Shown: positions 1 through 8,139 of the stretch, piece after piece
How positions within the stretch are numbered: position 1 is the first letter of the stretch
How the letters are laid out: each line of letters starts with the position of its first letter
DNA from: Streptomyces xanthochromogenes
Lineage (GTDB): Bacteria; Actinomycetota; Actinomycetes; Streptomycetales; Streptomycetaceae
Assembly: GCF_014650455.1 (NCBI RefSeq)
Contig: NZ_BMUZ01000005.1
Coordinates: 248,001 to 312,000 of the forward strand
Reading direction: 5' to 3'
DNA length: 64,000 bases
Program-made: the position numbers and the translations under genes
The notes under the pieces: model-generated
Seen by the model: only the letters and a program-made list of their open reading frames with translations
Databases searched by the model: none
What the model was told of the DNA's origin: nothing

Positions 1-1181
1 GGCCGGTCGGCCATCCCGTACGCGATGTAGCCGGCCAAAACCGGGACGAGGAACTTGAAGGCGACGCCGCCGACCTGGAAGAGCAGCGCGCCCCAGCTGC
101 TCGTGTCGGTCCACAGGAAGTGGTCCATGACCGAGGGCGCGTCGCTGACCTTGTAGCCGCCGAGCGCGAAGCCGAGCGCGATGAGCAGTCCGCCCGCCGC
201 GACGAAGGGGACCATGTAACTGACGCCGGACATCAGCCACTTGCGCAGCTTGGTGCCGTAGCCCTCGCCGGGCTCGCCGGCCGCCTCCACGGGGGACGGC
301 TTGGCGCCCGCCTCGGTGATCTCGCCGCGGGCGGCCTTGTCGCGCACCTCGGCGATCAGTTCGGCGGGCCGGTTGACGCCCGCCTTCACGCCGACGTCCA
401 CCGTGGCCTTCCCGGCGAAGCGCTCCTTGTCGCGTACGGGCACGTCGTGCGCGAAGATCACGCCGTCCGCCGCCGCGATGACGTCCGGGTCGAGCCGGGT
501 GAACCCGGACGAGCCCTGCGTCTCGACGCTGACCTCCACGCCCTCGGCGCGCCCGGCCCGCTCCAGGGACTCGGCCGCCATGTAGGTGTGGGCGATGCCG
601 GTCGGGCAGGAGGTGACGGCCACGATCCGGAAGGGCCGGTCCGCGGCGGGGGCTGCGGGGGCCTGCGGGGCGGGCGCGGACGTGGGTTCCGGTACCGCCG
701 CCTGCGGCGCCTCGTCCCGGGTGGCCGTGGCCGCCTCCTCGCCTGCGATCAGGGCCGCCGCCTCGCCGGCCGTCGTCGCCGCGCGCAGCGCTGCGGTGAA
801 GTCGGCGTCCATCAGCTGGCGGGCCAGGTTGGACAGGATGGAGAGGTGGGCGTCGTCCGCGCCCGCCGGGGCCGCGATGAGGAAGATCAGGTCGGCCGGG
901 CCGTCCGGCGCCCCGAAGTCGATCCCGGCGGCGCTGCGCCCGAAGGCCAGCGTCGGCTCGGTGACGTGGGCGCTGCGGCAGTGCGGGATGCCGATGCCGC
1001 CGTCGAGTCCAGTGGGCATCTGGGCCTCGCGGGCCGCCACGTCGGCGAGGAAGCCGTCGAGGTCGGTGACGCGGCCGAGCGCGACCATCCGCTCGGCGAG
1101 CGAACGGGCTGCGGCTTCCTTGGAGTCGGCGGCCCGGTCGAGTTCGAGGTCGACCAGTTCCGCGCTGATCATCTGGCTCAT
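1..1181 (-). CDS. fruA: PTS fructose transporter EIIABC, partial (C-terminus beyond the left edge)
   Basis: This protein imports fructose across the membrane and phosphorylates it to fructose-1-phosphate, the substrate of the neighbouring FruK. Only the first 393 residues are in the window. The EIIA domain occupies about residues 1-145, with the phospho-accepting His67 in GIGIPHCRS. An Ala/Pro linker follows, then the EIIB domain with its phospho-Cys192 in VAVTSCPTGIAHTYMAAE. The first membrane helices of EIIC begin near residue 320. The start ATG at 1181 has a GGAG-type ribosome site just upstream. It is transcribed after fruK, about 90 bases downstream of it, so regulator, kinase and transporter are probably one operon. 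Domain order EIIA-EIIB-EIIC is usual for actinobacterial FruA. Confidence 0.95.
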   Translation of the reverse strand, partial: MSQMISAELVDLELDRAADSKEAAARSLAERMVALGRVTDLDGFLADVAAREAQMPTGLDGGIGIPHCRSAHVTEPTLAFGRSAAGIDFGAPDGPADLIFLIAAPAGADDAHLSILSNLARQLMDADFTAALRAATTAGEAAALIAGEEAATATRDEAPQAAVPEPTSAPAPQAPAAPAADRPFRIVAVTSCPTGIAHTYMAAESLERAGRAEGVEVSVETQGSSGFTRLDPDVIAAADGVIFAHDVPVRDKERFAGKATVDVGVKAGVNRPAELIAEVRDKAARGEITEAGAKPSPVEAAGEPGEGYGTKLRKWLMSGVSYMVPFVAAGGLLIALGFALGGYKVSDAPSVMDHFLWTDTSSWGALLFQVGGVAFKFLVPVLAGYIAYGMADR

Positions 1182-1233
1182 CGCGGGCTCCTTTGCGGGC
1201 GGTGAGGGCGGGCGGGGGTCACGGCGCCGGTTC

Positions 1234-1304
1234 GCGCGGGTTCCGTCAGGGGGCGGTCCGGCGGGGCGGGGGTCATGGCGCGGGTTCCGTCAGGGGCCGG
1301 TCCA
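1234..1304. repeat. Short duplication of the fruK 3' end
   Basis: The sequence GCGCGGGTTCCGTCAGGGG followed by a CGGTCC-like end occurs at 1234-1260 and again at 1278-1304. The second copy encodes the last residues of FruK. The first copy lies in the spacer before fruA. This looks like a small tandem duplication that copied the end of fruK into the intergenic region. Confidence 0.7.
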
Positions 1305-2223
1305 GCGGTACGTCGTCGGTGACGGTGACGGACGCCGGGTCGAGGTCGCCGGGGGCGGGCATCACACTGCCGGGCAGCTGGACGGCGGCGGCGCCGTGCG
1401 CGACGGCGGCGGCGAGCGCCCGGGGTCCTTCGCCGCCCGCCGCGAGGAACCCGGCGAGCGAGGCGTCACCGGCTCCCACGTTGCTGCGGACGGTCGCCAC
1501 GGGGGCAGAGGCGAAGTACGTACCGGAGGCGGTGACCAGCAGCTGGCCGTCGGCGCCGAGGCTGGCGAGGACGGCGCCCGCCCCCAACTCCCGTACTTCC
1601 TCGGCTGCCTTGACCGCGTCGCCGATGGTGGCGAGGGGACGGCCGACGGCCTGGGCGAGCTCCTCGGCGTTGGGCTTGACCACGTCGGGGCGTTCGCGCA
1701 GCGCGGCGATGAGGGAGGGCCCTGAGGTGTCGAGGGCGACCTTGGCCCCCGCGGCATGGGCGCGGGTGACGAGCTCGGCGTACCACTGGGGCGCGAGGCC
1801 GCGCGGGAGGCTGCCGCAGCAGGCGATCCAGTCGGCCCGGCCGGAGTGTTCGCGCACGGTGTCGAGCAGCAACTCGCTCTCGGCGGAGCCCAGTTCGGGA
1901 CCCGGCGCGTTGATCTTGGTGAGGGTGCCGTCGGGTTCGGCGACGGAGATGTTGGAGCGGGTGTGCCCGGCCACGGGCACGGGGGCCACCTCGATGCCCT
2001 CGGCGCCGAGCAGTTCGGCGACCAGGGCGCCGGGGGCTCCGCCGAGCGGCATGACGGCGACCGTGCGGTGTCCGGCGGCGGCGACGGCGCGCGAGACGTT
2101 GACGCCCTTGCCGCCCGGGTCCACGCGTTCACCGGTGGCGCGCAGCACTTCGCCGCGCTGAAGGCCGGAGACCTCGTAGGTGCGGTCCAGGCTGGGGTTG
2201 GGGGTGACGGTGAGGATGTTCAT
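1273..2223 (-). CDS. fruK: 1-phosphofructokinase
   Basis: FruK uses ATP to convert fructose-1-phosphate to fructose-1,6-bisphosphate, linking the fructose PTS to glycolysis. The protein has 316 residues, normal for the PfkB/LacC group. It opens with ILTVTPNPSLDRTY, carries the sugar-site motif GGKGVN near residues 37-42, and has the ATP-site motif SNVGAGD with catalytic Asp253. The ATG at 2223 overlaps the TGA of the upstream DeoR gene as ATGA, which suggests translational coupling. The gene lies between its probable regulator and the EIIABC transporter gene, the standard fru operon order. Confidence 0.96.
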   Translation of the reverse strand: MNILTVTPNPSLDRTYEVSGLQRGEVLRATGERVDPGGKGVNVSRAVAAAGHRTVAVMPLGGAPGALVAELLGAEGIEVAPVPVAGHTRSNISVAEPDGTLTKINAPGPELGSAESELLLDTVREHSGRADWIACCGSLPRGLAPQWYAELVTRAHAAGAKVALDTSGPSLIAALRERPDVVKPNAEELAQAVGRPLATIGDAVKAAEEVRELGAGAVLASLGADGQLLVTASGTYFASAPVATVRSNVGAGDASLAGFLAAGGEGPRALAAAVAHGAAAVQLPGSVMPAPGDLDPASVTVTDDVPLDRPLTEPAP

Positions 2224-2981
2224 ACGGTGATCACGTCCGTGCCGGCGGCCTCGATGGCGGCGATGTCTTCGGGCGCGAGCCCGCTGTCGGTGATGAGGAG
2301 GTCCACGTCCGCCATGTCGGCGAAGCGGGCGAAGTGTTCCTGGCCGTGCTTGTCGGAGTCGGCGAGCAGCACCACGCGCCGGGCGGCCCCGATCGCGGCC
2401 CGCTTGACGGCGGCCTCGGCGAGGTCGGGGGTGGTCAGGCCGTGCGCGGCGGAGAACCCGTTGGTGCCGAGGAAGACGACGTCGGCGCGGATCTCGCCGT
2501 AGGCGCGCAGCGCCCAGGCGTCGACCGCGGCCCGGGTGCGGTGGCGGACCCGGCCGCCGACGAGGTGCAGGTCGATGGACGGGTGGTCGGCGAGCCGCGC
2601 GGCGACGGGCAGGGCGTGCGTGACCAGGGTGAGACCGCTCTCCAGGGGGAGCACGGCGGCCAGGCGCGCGATGGTCGATCCGGCGTCGAGGATGACGCTG
2701 CCCTCGGCGGGCAGTTCGGCGAGCGCGGCCTGGGCGATGCGGTCCTTCTCGTCGGCCGCGGTGGACTCCCGCTCGGCGAGGTCGGGCTCGAAGTCGAGCC
2801 GCCCGGCCGGGATGGCCCCGCCGTGCACCCGGCGGACCAGGCCGGCCCGGTCGAGGGCCTTCAGATCGCGCCGCACGGTCTCGGCGGTGACCTGGAACGT
2901 CTCGGCGAGCGAGAGCACGTCCACGCGTCCGCTCTCCCGCGCGATCCGCAGGATCTCCTGCTGGCGTTCCGGTGCATACAT
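2220..2981 (-). CDS. fruR: DeoR-family transcriptional repressor of the fructose operon
   Basis: A 253-residue DeoR-family regulator. The N-terminal winged helix (about residues 3-60) has the family pattern RQQEILRIARESGRVDVLSLAE with VTAETVRRDLKALDRAGLVRRVHGGA. The C-terminal DeoRC sugar-phosphate sensor covers about residues 75-235. It is the first gene of the fru operon and overlaps fruK by four bases, so it very likely controls fructose use and senses a fructose phosphate. The family assignment is clear. The specific ligand is inferred from the neighbours. The name FruR is by context. Confidence 0.92.
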   Translation of the reverse strand: MYAPERQQEILRIARESGRVDVLSLAETFQVTAETVRRDLKALDRAGLVRRVHGGAIPAGRLDFEPDLAERESTAADEKDRIAQAALAELPAEGSVILDAGSTIARLAAVLPLESGLTLVTHALPVAARLADHPSIDLHLVGGRVRHRTRAAVDAWALRAYGEIRADVVFLGTNGFSAAHGLTTPDLAEAAVKRAAIGAARRVVLLADSDKHGQEHFARFADMADVDLLITDSGLAPEDIAAIEAAGTDVITV

Positions 2982-3170
2982 GTCTGGTTACGTCCGTTTC
3001 CCTACCCGAACCGGTGGTTACAGGGCCAGCGTACGGGCGGGCGGGACCCATGTAAATCGATTCGGGTCGATTCGGGCATCATCCGGACACAAACGGGCTT
3101 TGGTCCCGGCCCAGCAGAGCCCACCGGCCCCGGCCGAGCAGACCGATGTCCCGTCCCCCCCTCGGGGCTT

Positions 3171-3212
3171 CACCCCGAACCCCGTTCGCGCCTGAAGGGC
3201 GCTCGTCCTCAA
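3171..3212 (-). repeat. Dispersed intergenic repeat, inverted copy at 51839-51880
   Basis: About 40 bases including GCGCCTGAAGGGCGCTCGTC are found again in reverse orientation in the gap at 51.8 kb with only a few changes. Such elements are scattered between genes in Streptomyces chromosomes. Their role is unknown. Confidence 0.75.
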
Positions 3213-3260
3213 TCGCCGGACAGGCTGAAGATGCCCATGCGGGCCGGCACCGAGGCTCCT

Positions 3261-3480
3261 AGGGGCGCGAGGAACTGCGCAACCAGCCACGCACGACCCG
3301 CAGCCGAAAGGGGGTTGGGGCGCAGGGAACTGCGCGAAAAACGACCACAGCCCGCACCCGAAAGGGGGGTTGGGGGCGCGGGGAACTGCGCGAAAAGCGA
3401 CCACGACCCGCACCCGAAAGGCGGTTGGGGGCGCGAGGAACTGCGCAACCAGCCACGCACCGCCCGCACCCGACGAACCG
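3261..3480 (+). repeat. Four tandem copies of a ~55-base intergenic repeat
   Basis: The unit GGGGCGCGGGGAACTGCGCG, then a variable AACCAGCCACGCAC or AAAAGCGACCACGACC part and a CCGCACCCGAAAGG end, begins near 3262, 3317, 3373 and 3428. The outer copies share the AACCAGCC version and the inner copies share the AAAAACGACC version. A 22-base core at 3373-3394 recurs inverted at 51625-51646. Confidence 0.85.
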
Positions 3481-3592
3481 GGGTCCGGGGGCTGCCCCCG
3501 GGCACACCGGGGTCCGGGGCGCAGCCCCCGGCCGGGGTGGGGTGCCCGCAGCTCGCAAGGGGCCGGGCACGCCTCGTGCGGGCCCGGGCAAG

Positions 3593-3630
3593 CCGATGGC
3601 CCCGCACCTCGGAAGGTACGGGGCCATCGG
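3593..3630 (-). terminator. Hairpin after the MFS transporter gene
   Basis: Arms 3593-3609 (CCGATGGCCCCGCACCT) and 3614-3630 pair with one mismatch around a 4-base loop, 12 bases after the stop codon of the minus-strand MFS gene. No U-tract follows, as is common in Streptomyces. Confidence 0.75.
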
Positions 3631-3642
3631 GCGCGAGGCGGA

Positions 3643-5169
3643 TCAGACCGGCTGGGCCGACTTCGTGAGGTCGAGCAGCTCGGCCTCGTCGATCGCACCC
3701 TCGACGTGCTGCCGCGGCCGGGCCGGCAACGCGAACATGACCACGAAGATCACCGCGAGGACCCCGGCGACGTACCAGAGCGAGTGCTCGAAGCCGTCCA
3801 CGAACGCCTGGTTCAGCTGCGGCGGCACCAGGCCGTCACCGATCGAGCCGAAGAAGACCACCGACACCAGGCCGAGGCCGAGCGCGTTGCCCATCTGCTG
3901 CACGGTGTTGATCAGGCCGGAGGCGGAACCCGAGTGCTCCTTGGGGACCTCGGAGAGCACCGCGTCGGTGAGCGGGGCGACGATGAGGCCCATCCCGAGC
4001 CCCATCACGACCAGCGGGAGCGCCATCTGCCAGGAGGAGATGGCCATGCCGTAGTGGTCGGCCTCCCAGATGTAGATCAGCAGTCCGGCGACCATCGTCA
4101 GGGCGCCCGCCTGGAGGACCTTGCGGCCGAAGCGCGGGACGAGTTTCTGCACGGACAGACCGGCCGCGACCGACACCGCGATCGAGAAGGGCACGCCGGT
4201 CAGGCCCGCGCGCAGCGCGCTCCAGCCGAGGCCTATCTGCATGTAGAGCGTCCACACCAGGAAGAAGATGCCGAGCCCGACGCCGAAGGTGGCCTGCACG
4301 GCGATGCCGGCCGCGAAGCTCTTCACCTTGAACAGCGACAGCTCGATGAGCGGGGAGCCGTCCCGCCGCGCCTTCATCCGCTCGTACGCGATCAGACCGC
4401 CGAAGACCAAGACGCTGCCGGCCATCGAGAGGTAGCCCCACAGCGGCCAGCCGAGCTCGCGGCCGCGGGTCAGCGGGTAGAGCAGCATGAGCAGGCCGAG
4501 GGTCACCAGGACCACGCCCACGAGGTCGAGCTTGAGGGCGCGGGGAGCCTTGGACTCGCTGATGAACTTGGTGCCGAGGATCAGGCCCGCGATGCCGACC
4601 GGCAGGTTGATCAGGAAGATCGGGCGCCATTCGAGACCGAACAGGTTCCACTCGGTGAGCAGCGCGCCGAGCAGCGGACCGGAGACCGCGCCGAGCCCGA
4701 CGACCGCGCCGAACAGGCCGAACACCTTGCCGCGCTCGTGCGCGGGGAAGGTGGCGTGCACGATCGAGAGGACCTGCGGCACCATCATGGCCGCCATCGC
4801 GCCCTGCAGGATGCGCGAGGCGACCAGCATCTCGGGGTTGGCGGCGAAGCCGCACAGCGCGGAGGCGAGCGTGAAGCCGCCGATGCCGAGCAGGAAGAGC
4901 TTCTTGCGGCCGTGGATGTCACCGAGGCGGCCGCCGGTGATCAGGCCCGCGGCGAAGGCGAGCGCATAGCCGGCGGTTATCCACTGGATCGAGGAGAAGC
5001 TCGCCCCGGTGTCCTTCTGGATGGACGGGATGGCGATGTTGACGATGGTGACGTCGACCAGGTCCATGAAGGCCGCGGTCATCACGATGGCCAGGGCGAA
5101 CCACCGGCGGCGGTCTGCGGCGGCGCTCGCCGCGGTCTCTGGGTTACTGCTGGTCGCTGTGGAGGTCAT
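3643..5169 (-). CDS. MFS drug/proton antiporter, DHA2 (14-TM) family
   Basis: A 508-residue membrane exporter of the EmrB/QacA group, expected to expel small hydrophobic compounds using the proton gradient. The first helix carries FMDLVDVTIVNIAIPSIQ (motif D1). The loop GRLGDIHGRKKLF is the conserved motif A. GLFGAVVGLGAVSGPLLGGLL-like sequence near residue 165 is the antiporter motif C. About 14 hydrophobic segments are visible. The gene is divergent from a WYL regulator 63 bases away, with a palindrome between them. That arrangement suggests local control by the regulator. The substrate cannot be read from the sequence. Confidence 0.93.
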   Translation of the reverse strand: MTSTATSSNPETAASAAADRRRWFALAIVMTAAFMDLVDVTIVNIAIPSIQKDTGASFSSIQWITAGYALAFAAGLITGGRLGDIHGRKKLFLLGIGGFTLASALCGFAANPEMLVASRILQGAMAAMMVPQVLSIVHATFPAHERGKVFGLFGAVVGLGAVSGPLLGALLTEWNLFGLEWRPIFLINLPVGIAGLILGTKFISESKAPRALKLDLVGVVLVTLGLLMLLYPLTRGRELGWPLWGYLSMAGSVLVFGGLIAYERMKARRDGSPLIELSLFKVKSFAAGIAVQATFGVGLGIFFLVWTLYMQIGLGWSALRAGLTGVPFSIAVSVAAGLSVQKLVPRFGRKVLQAGALTMVAGLLIYIWEADHYGMAISSWQMALPLVVMGLGMGLIVAPLTDAVLSEVPKEHSGSASGLINTVQQMGNALGLGLVSVVFFGSIGDGLVPPQLNQAFVDGFEHSLWYVAGVLAVIFVVMFALPARPRQHVEGAIDEAELLDLTKSAQPV

Positions 5170-5192
5170 ACGAAGAAAGTTAGACCCCCTAT

Positions 5193-5209
5193 AGGACAGA
5201 GCGTGTCCT
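5193..5209. promoter_or_regulatory. Palindrome AGGACA-N5-TGTCCT between the MFS and WYL genes
   Basis: A perfect 6+6 inverted repeat sits in the middle of the 63-base divergent spacer, next to the AT-rich CTATAG that could be a -10 element. It is the obvious candidate operator for the WYL regulator. Confidence 0.6.
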
Positions 5210-5232
5210 CTTTCGCCGGGCATCCTGGAGAC

Positions 5233-6216
5233 ATGACCGACACCCCGGCACGGCTGCTGCAACTGCTCTCCCTGCTCCAGACCCCGCGCGAGTGGCCCGG
5301 CGGCGAGCTCGCCGACCGGCTCGGGGTGTCGCGGCGCACGGTGCGGCGCGACATCGACCGGCTGCGCGAGCTCGGCTATCCCGTCCAGGCGGCCCGCGGC
5401 GCCGACGGCGGCTACCGGCTCGTCGCGGGCAAGGCGATGCCGCCGCTGGTCCTGGACGACGAGGAGGCGGTGGCCATCGCGGTCGGGCTGCGGGCGGGCG
5501 CTGGCCATGCGGTGGACGGCGTGGACGAGGCCTCGGTGCGGGCGCTCGCCAAGCTGGAGCAGGTCCTGCCCTCACGGCTGCGGCACCGGGTCGCGAGCCT
5601 CCAGGCGGCGACGATGCCACTGGCCGGGCCCTGGCGCGGGGACGGCGCGACGGTGGACCCGCGCACCCTGACCACGCTCGCCTCCGCCGTCACCGGCGAG
5701 GAGCGGCTCCGCTTCGGCTACGTCTCGGGCGACGGCACCGCCACCAAGCGCCTGGTCGAGCCGTACCGCCTGGTGTCGACGGGGCGCCGGTGGTACCTGG
5801 TGGCGTACGACGTGGAGCGCGGCGACTGGCGGACCTTCCGGGTCGACCGGGTCGCCGAGCCGTTCGCGACCGGCGCCCGCTTCGCGCCGCGGGAGCTGCC
5901 CGAGGCGAACGCGGCGGAGTTCGTGCGGAACTCGATGAACCGGCTGCAGCCGGTCCTGGACGTGGACGTCACCTTCGAGGCGCCGGCCGACTTCGTGACC
6001 GCCCGGCTGCCCGCGACGCTCGGCGCGCCCGAGCCCCTGGGCGCCGGGCGCTGCCGCCTGCGCACCTCGTGCACCGACTCCCTGGAGTGGGTGGCGCTGC
6101 GGCTCGCCCTGGTGGACTGCGAATTCACCGTCAACGGGCCGCCCGCCATGACGGGCTATCTGCACGAGCTGGGCGAGCGCCTCACCCGGGCCACCACGGG
6201 CAGCGGCGAGGAGTGA
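5233..6216 (+). CDS. WYL-domain (YafY/DeoR-type) transcriptional regulator
   Basis: A 327-residue regulator. The N-terminal HTH_11 covers residues 5-60 (ELADRLGVSRRTVRRDIDRLRELGYPV). The WYL ligand-sensing domain lies near 150-215 with the naming triplet at residues 187-189 in GRRWYLVAYD, followed by the WCX C-terminal extension to about 320. The ATG at 5233 is preceded by CTGGAG. It is transcribed away from the MFS exporter gene, so a role in exporter control is likely. WYL domains bind nucleic acids or small effectors, and which applies here is unknown. Confidence 0.92.
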   Translation: MTDTPARLLQLLSLLQTPREWPGGELADRLGVSRRTVRRDIDRLRELGYPVQAARGADGGYRLVAGKAMPPLVLDDEEAVAIAVGLRAGAGHAVDGVDEASVRALAKLEQVLPSRLRHRVASLQAATMPLAGPWRGDGATVDPRTLTTLASAVTGEERLRFGYVSGDGTATKRLVEPYRLVSTGRRWYLVAYDVERGDWRTFRVDRVAEPFATGARFAPRELPEANAAEFVRNSMNRLQPVLDVDVTFEAPADFVTARLPATLGAPEPLGAGRCRLRTSCTDSLEWVALRLALVDCEFTVNGPPAMTGYLHELGERLTRATTGSGEE

Positions 6217-6271
6217 GGAGAGAAGAACCCGGACGCGACCGGAGAGGCCGGACGGGACCGGACATGAGAGG

Positions 6272-6344
6272 GGCCCCGACACCAGGGGGGGAAGGTGCCG
6301 GGGCCGGGAGCCCCAGCACCAGGGGGGGGAGGGTGCCGGAGCTC
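6272..6344. terminator. Twin hairpins between convergent WYL and hrdD genes
   Basis: Two similar hairpins, GGCCCCGACACC/GGTGCCGGGGCC (6272-6305) and a weaker related copy (6308-6344), have a poly-G loop of the form ACCAGGGGGGG. They lie between the stops of two convergent genes and probably terminate both. Confidence 0.65.
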
Positions 6345-6361
6345 GTCTTTGGGGGCGGGGC

Positions 6362-7360
6362 CTAGGCCGCCGCGTCGAAGCCCGTGTCGCGGGCCATCTT
6401 CTTCAGTTCGAGCAAGGCGTGCTTCTCGATCTGACGAATCCTCTCGCGGGTCAGACCGTGTTCCTTGCCCACCTCTGTCAGCGTACGCTCCCGGCCGTCG
6501 TCGATGCCGTAACGCATCTTGATGATCGAGGCGGTGCGCTGGTCGAGCTTGCCGATCAGGTCGTCCAGCTCCTCGCTGCGCAGCAGCGTGAGCACGGACT
6601 GCTCGGGCGAGACGGCGGAGGTGTCCTCCAGGAGGTCGCCGAACTGGGTCTCCCCCTGGTCGTCGACCGGCATGTTGAGCGAGACCGGGTCGCGCGCCCA
6701 GTCCAGGACGTCACCGACGCGCTCGGGCGTGGAGCCCAGCTCGGCGGCGATCTCCGTGTGCTCGGGGTCCCGCCCGTTCTCCCGGTTGAACTCGCGCTGG
6801 ACCCGGCGGATGCGGCCCAGCTCCTCCACCAGGTGCACGGGCAGGCGGATGGTGCGGGACTGGTCGGCGATGGAGCGGGTGATGGCCTGGCGAATCCACC
6901 AGGTGGCGTACGTGGAGAACTTGAAGCCCTTGGCGTAGTCGAACTTCTCGACCGCGCGCACCAAGCCCGCGTTGCCCTCCTGGATGAGGTCGAGGAGCGG
7001 CAGGCCGGCCCTCGGGTACCGCCGGGCGACGGCTACGACCAGGCGGAGGTTGGATCGGATGAACAGGTCCTTGGCGCGCTCGCCGGCGGCGTACAGCGCC
7101 TCCAGCTCCTCCGGAGAGGCTCCTGCCGCCTTGCTCTGCACCTCGCCGTCGAGGATCTGGCGTGCGTACACACCGGCCTCGATGGTCTGCGAGAGCTCGA
7201 CCTCCTTGGCGGCATCGAGCAGCGGCGTACGCGCGATTTCGTCGAGGTACATACCGACCAGGTCGCGGTCGGCGATCTCACCGCTGACTGCGCGGACCCT
7301 GCTTCCCGACTCTGAACCGCCGGTGGCGGACTGTCGGCGGGCGACGGCGCGGGTTGCCAT
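6362..7360 (-). CDS. hrdD: RNA polymerase principal-like (group 2) sigma factor HrdD
   Basis: A 332-residue sigma-70 family protein with region 1.2 (LVGMYLDEIARTPLL), region 2 (RSNLRLVVAVARRYPRAGLPLLDLIQEGN through FSTYATWWIRQAITRSIADQSRT), region 3, and region 4 ending in LTRERIRQIEKHALLELKK. There is no long region 1.1, which fits a non-essential group 2 factor. The length, the MATRAVARRQSATGG start and the ARDTGFDAAA end match what I remember of Streptomyces HrdD. The neighbours (fructose operon, MFS, MarR) also agree with the hrdD region of other Streptomyces. It recognises housekeeping-like promoters. Confidence 0.93.
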   Translation of the reverse strand: MATRAVARRQSATGGSESGSRVRAVSGEIADRDLVGMYLDEIARTPLLDAAKEVELSQTIEAGVYARQILDGEVQSKAAGASPEELEALYAAGERAKDLFIRSNLRLVVAVARRYPRAGLPLLDLIQEGNAGLVRAVEKFDYAKGFKFSTYATWWIRQAITRSIADQSRTIRLPVHLVEELGRIRRVQREFNRENGRDPEHTEIAAELGSTPERVGDVLDWARDPVSLNMPVDDQGETQFGDLLEDTSAVSPEQSVLTLLRSEELDDLIGKLDQRTASIIKMRYGIDDGRERTLTEVGKEHGLTRERIRQIEKHALLELKKMARDTGFDAAA

Positions 7361-7507
7361 GCGTGCTCCCTTACTGAGTGGTCGCGACACCCTCCCGGGT
7401 GCCCTGCATCCGATGGAAACAACGGCTGGAATCCGGACAGAATTCCCGTCCCGCCCATCGATTTTCGTGATCATGCAGTACCCTGTGCCGCCACGGGAGG
7501 GGGACAG

Positions 7508-8044
7508 GTGCCGCAGGAACGTACAGAGGTGCAGGTCAGAGCGGGTGTGGAGGGCGACCTGGAGGCCCTCACGGACCTTTACAACCACTTCATCCGTGAG
7601 ACCGCCATCACATTCGACACGGCCGCCTTCACCGCCGAACAGCGCCGTCCGTGGCTGCACTCCCATCCTGAAGACGGCCCACACCGCCTTCTGGTTGCTC
7701 GCGATGACCGATTTGTCGGACCGCGGGGCCTCCTGGGCTACGCGACGAGCAGCCCGTTCCGGGCGAAGCCCGCGTATGCGACCTCCGTGGAGGTGAGCGT
7801 GTACTGCGCGCCCGAAGCGACCGGCCGGGGCGTGGGCAGCCTGCTGTACCGCTCGCTCTTCGACGCCTTGGCCGCCGAGGACGTGCACCGCGCCTACGCC
7901 GGGATCGCCCTGCCGAACGAGGCCTCGGTCCGGCTGCACGAACGCTTCGGCTTCGCACACGTGGGCACCTACCGCGAAGTGGGCCGCAAGTTCGGCCGCT
8001 ACTGGGACGTGGCCTGGTACGAGAAGGAGCTCGGGGAGCGCTAG
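7508..8044 (+). CDS. GNAT N-acetyltransferase, phosphinothricin-acetyltransferase-like
   Basis: A 178-residue GNAT enzyme that should transfer acetyl from acetyl-CoA to an amine. The fold is of the Pat/Bar/MNAT subgroup: an N-terminal VRAGVEGDLEALTDLYNHFIRETAITFDT segment, the acetyl-CoA loop with RGVGS at 107-111, and a C-terminal RLHERFGFAHVGTYREVGRKFGRYWDVAWYEK. These features are shared with phosphinothricin and methionine sulfone/sulfoximine acetyltransferases. The GTG start at 7508 follows GGGAGGGGGACAG. It is divergent from hrdD across 147 bases. The true substrate is unknown. Confidence 0.88.
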   Translation: MPQERTEVQVRAGVEGDLEALTDLYNHFIRETAITFDTAAFTAEQRRPWLHSHPEDGPHRLLVARDDRFVGPRGLLGYATSSPFRAKPAYATSVEVSVYCAPEATGRGVGSLLYRSLFDALAAEDVHRAYAGIALPNEASVRLHERFGFAHVGTYREVGRKFGRYWDVAWYEKELGER

Positions 8045-8139
8045 GGGCCGCCCGGCGGGTACGGTCCCGGACATCCGCCCCGGACGCACGCGAGGGGCGC
8101 AACTCCCTTGAGCCGCGCCCCTGTTCACCCCGGCCCGCC

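Larger units (their letters stand above)
2982..3642. other. Gene-free gap filled with intergenic repeats
   Basis: This 661-base spacer separates the fru operon from the MFS gene. The first 60 bases hold the fru promoter. The rest is made of Streptomyces-type intergenic repeats (3171-3212, 3261-3480), GC hairpins around 3480-3540 and the MFS terminator. Open frames here are low-complexity readings of the repeats, and I do not believe any is a gene. Confidence 0.8.

Noticed and set aside
2982-3642. Open frames in the repeat-filled gap
   Set aside because: They are Arg/Pro/Gly-rich readings of tandem repeats without motif or ribosome site.
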